Source: Oscillospiraceae bacterium
Lineage (GTDB): Bacteria; Bacillota; Clostridia; Oscillospirales; Oscillospiraceae
Direction: 5' to 3'
Assembly: GCA_017557265.1 (NCBI GenBank)
Contig: JAFZAM010000219.1
Coordinates: 1 to 7,246 of the forward strand
Length of the DNA stretch: 7,246 bases
Of this stretch, positions 5,452 to 7,246 are shown piece after piece. The notes beneath the pieces are model-generated. The model was not told the DNA's origin, ran no database searches, and worked only from the letters and a program-made list of their open reading frames with translations. The first letter of the stretch is position 1. Every line of letters starts with the position of its first letter. A program made the position numbers and the translations under genes.

Positions 5452-6969
5452 ATGTCTGACGACAAGAAAAGCTTTTTTGATGAGATAAACGACTTAAACG
5501 GTCTGCTTGACTCTTCCGGGCCGGCGCCGGACGTATCCGACGAGGAGCTTCAGGATATCCTCGGGCTCATCGGCGAGGGAACGGCCGAGCTTCCGAAGGT
5601 CGAGACCGTCGACGAGATCGTCAAAGAGTATCAGAGCGCTCATCCCGTCGGCAGCGATCCCTCGTCCGAGACGACGGCGGTCGGCGATCTGAGCTCGCTT
5701 CTGCACAGCGATACCGACACGCTGCCCGGAGCGGAGACCCACGTCATCCCGGACGACGTGCGGAAGATATACGAATCCAAGCCTCTTCCCGAGATCAAAG
5801 AGGAAAAAGAGGACGCTGAACCGGTTCCCGAGGAGGAATACGTGGCCAGAAACTACCGAGCCATCCACAGAGACAGACGTCACAGGACGGGCTGCCTCGG
5901 CGGTCTTCTCTATTTTCTTTTCATCGTATGCCTGAGCGCGGCGCTCGCCTTCGTGGCCTGGATAGCGGCCAACGACGTCCTCGCGCTCAATAAGCCCGAG
6001 AAGGTCGGGACGGTGGTCATTCCCGAATCCGCGTTTACCGAAAAAACGGACGACGAGGGCAACGCCTATATGTCGGCGGATATCTCTGTCGTCGCAAACA
6101 AGCTCAAGCAGGCGGGCTTCGTCGATTATCCCGTTTTATTCAAATTATTCGCGCGATTTGCTCACGCCGACCAAAAGATTGACCCCGGCGAATACGAGCT
6201 TTCGACCTCATACGATTACCGGGCTCTCATATCTCACATGAAAAAATCCGCGCGCTACTCGACCGATGAGACGACCGTCGTTACCATCCCCGAGGGCAAG
6301 AACCTGAAGCAGACTTTCGAGCTCCTTGAAGAGAAAGGCGTATGCTCGGTCGAAGACCTGACGGAAGCCGCCGCGAACACCGACTACGATTACTGGTTCC
6401 TCTCGTCCGACACGCTCGGAGACGAGCGCCGGCTCGAGGGCTATCTCTTCCCGGACACGTATGAGTTCTGGGTGAACAGCAACCCCGACCGCGTGCTGGA
6501 GCGTTTCCTCGACAACTTCTCCGCGAAGTTCACCGAGGAGATGCGCTCTCAGGCAGAGGAGAGCGGAAGAGACGTCAGGGAGATAGTCATCGTCGCCTCT
6601 CTTATCGAGATGGAGGCCGCCAACGACGAGGAGCGCCCGAACATCGCCTCCGTCATATATAACCGTCTTAAGAGCAGCGACTATCCGTTCCTGCAGATCG
6701 ACGCGACGATACAGTATATCCTGCCCGAACGCAAGGAGCGCCTGACGTACGACGATCTGCTCATCGACGACCCGTACAATACCTACCTTTACAAGGGTCT
6801 TACCCCCGGGCCGATTGCAAATCCCGGCCTCGCCTCGCTCCAGGCGGCGCTCGAGCCCGCCGACACGGGCTACTTCTTCTACGCGCTCAACAAAAACGGA
6901 GCGCACAGCTTCTTTGAAGATTACTATTCGTTCGAGAACTTCGTCGACAGCGAAGAATTCGGCGGTTGA
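5452..6969 (+). CDS. mltG: Endolytic murein transglycosylase MltG (YceG-like) with long cytoplasmic N-terminus
   Basis: Cleaves nascent peptidoglycan strands at the outer face of the membrane, setting glycan length as a proposed terminator of synthesis. At 505 residues it is longer than the E. coli protein (about 340). Residues 1-135 are acidic and low in complexity. A basic stretch RAIHRDRRHR (136-145) precedes a single membrane helix at about 149-171, so the N-terminus should be cytoplasmic. The YceG domain follows, with LEGYLFPDTYEF (328-339), the catalytic-glutamate motif VASLIEMEA (381-389; E386 aligns with E. coli E218), ASVIYNRL (399-406), LQIDATIQY (414-422) and GLTPGPIANPGLASLQAAL (449-467). 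The terminal motif reads NGAHSFFEDYYSF (482-494), looser than the usual G-x-H-x-F with EH ending. Shine-Dalgarno AAGGAG (5441-5446) fixes the start. alaS follows 35 nt later with no terminator between. Confidence 0.95.
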   Translation: MSDDKKSFFDEINDLNGLLDSSGPAPDVSDEELQDILGLIGEGTAELPKVETVDEIVKEYQSAHPVGSDPSSETTAVGDLSSLLHSDTDTLPGAETHVIPDDVRKIYESKPLPEIKEEKEDAEPVPEEEYVARNYRAIHRDRRHRTGCLGGLLYFLFIVCLSAALAFVAWIAANDVLALNKPEKVGTVVIPESAFTEKTDDEGNAYMSADISVVANKLKQAGFVDYPVLFKLFARFAHADQKIDPGEYELSTSYDYRALISHMKKSARYSTDETTVVTIPEGKNLKQTFELLEEKGVCSVEDLTEAAANTDYDYWFLSSDTLGDERRLEGYLFPDTYEFWVNSNPDRVLERFLDNFSAKFTEEMRSQAEESGRDVREIVIVASLIEMEAANDEERPNIASVIYNRLKSSDYPFLQIDATIQYILPERKERLTYDDLLIDDPYNTYLYKGLTPGPIANPGLASLQAALEPADTGYFFYALNKNGAHSFFEDYYSFENFVDSEEFGG

Positions 6970-6990
6970 GTAATATAAGCAGACAGATAT

Positions 6991-6995
6991 GGAGG
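6991..6995 (+). promoter_or_regulatory. Ribosome binding site deciding the alaS GTG start
   Basis: GGAGG lies nine nt before GTG 7005. No in-frame ATG precedes it in the gap after mltG, and the ATG at 6989 is in another frame. The site partly overlaps the 8-bp palindrome GGATATCC (6994-7001). Confidence 0.7.
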
Positions 6996-7004
6996 ATATC
7001 CGAA

Positions 7005-7246
7005 GTGGAGAAACTGGGACTTAACGAGATAAGAGAAAAATACCTTTCCTTCTTTGAATCAAAGGGACACCTGCGCCTGCCGAGCTTTCCCCTGATCCCT
7101 CAGGGCGACAGCAGCCTGCTGCTCATCAACGCGGGCATGGCGCCGCTCAAGCCTTACTTTACCGGCGAGGCGGAGCCTCCGAGGCACAGAGTCACGACCT
7201 GCCAGAAGTGCATCCGCACTCCCGATATAGAGCGCGTCGGAAAGAC
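7005..7246 (+). CDS. alaS: Alanine--tRNA ligase, N-terminal part (3' end outside window)
   Basis: Class II aminoacyl-tRNA synthetase charging tRNA-Ala. The first 80 residues are present. They read EKLGLNEIREKYLSFFESKG, then HLRLPSFPLIPQGDSSLLLI, then NAGMAPLKPYFTGEAEPPRH, and RVTTCQKCIRTPDIERVGKT, which is the highly conserved AlaRS opening including class II motif 1. The start is GTG behind GGAGG. It probably shares a transcript with mltG; the two genes are neighbours or near neighbours in many Firmicutes. No T-box leader is present in the 35-nt gap. The rest of the catalytic domain, the editing domain and the C-Ala domain lie beyond the window. Confidence 0.97.
   Translation, partial: MEKLGLNEIREKYLSFFESKGHLRLPSFPLIPQGDSSLLLINAGMAPLKPYFTGEAEPPRHRVTTCQKCIRTPDIERVGK

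Noticed and set aside
6970..7004. T-box or other riboswitch leader before alaS
   Set aside because: The gap is only 35 nt, too short for a T-box, and shows only a ribosome binding site and a small palindrome.

Overview
The window is a GC-rich stretch of ordinary bacterial chromosome, read almost entirely on the + strand. Strong AGGAG-type ribosome binding sites, a sigma-A type promoter, mltG next to alaS, and a Clostridia-like style of sirtuin and thymidylate kinase all suggest a Bacillota (Firmicutes) member, probably a GC-rich Clostridia lineage. This placement is inferred from gene content only. Codon use mixes GC-rich codons with frequent ATA (Ile) and AGA/AGG (Arg).

Region by region: (1) positions 2-370 hold the 3' end of an OGG1-type 8-oxoguanine DNA glycosylase. 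(2) A near-consensus promoter overlaps its stop codon and starts a tightly packed run of six genes: guaB (IMP dehydrogenase), a sirtuin, a WecG/TagA/CpsF glycosyltransferase, a thymidylate kinase, a DJ-1/PfpI protein and 5-formyltetrahydrofolate cyclo-ligase (455-5134). Gaps are 2-21 nt or the genes overlap, so one transcript is likely. (3) The 317-nt gap at 5135-5451 is not empty. Its complementary strand carries a 51-residue protein with one membrane segment and a Cys-Gly-rich tail (5159-5314). It has its own Shine-Dalgarno sequence, an upstream sigma-K-like promoter candidate and a clear intrinsic terminator. (4) mltG (endolytic murein transglycosylase, with a long acidic cytoplasmic N-terminus) follows at 5452-6969. 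(5) The first 80 codons of alaS run off the end of the window.

Functionally, the six-gene run mixes nucleotide supply (GuaB for GMP, Tmk for dTDP), folate repair (cyclo-ligase), NAD-dependent deacylation, possible carbonyl/oxidative damage control (DJ-1) and one cell-envelope glycosyltransferase. It looks like a housekeeping operon, not a dedicated pathway. No mobile element, CRISPR array, tRNA or rRNA was seen. The most interesting item is the hidden minus-strand Cys-rich mini-gene and its divergent regulatory region shared with mltG.
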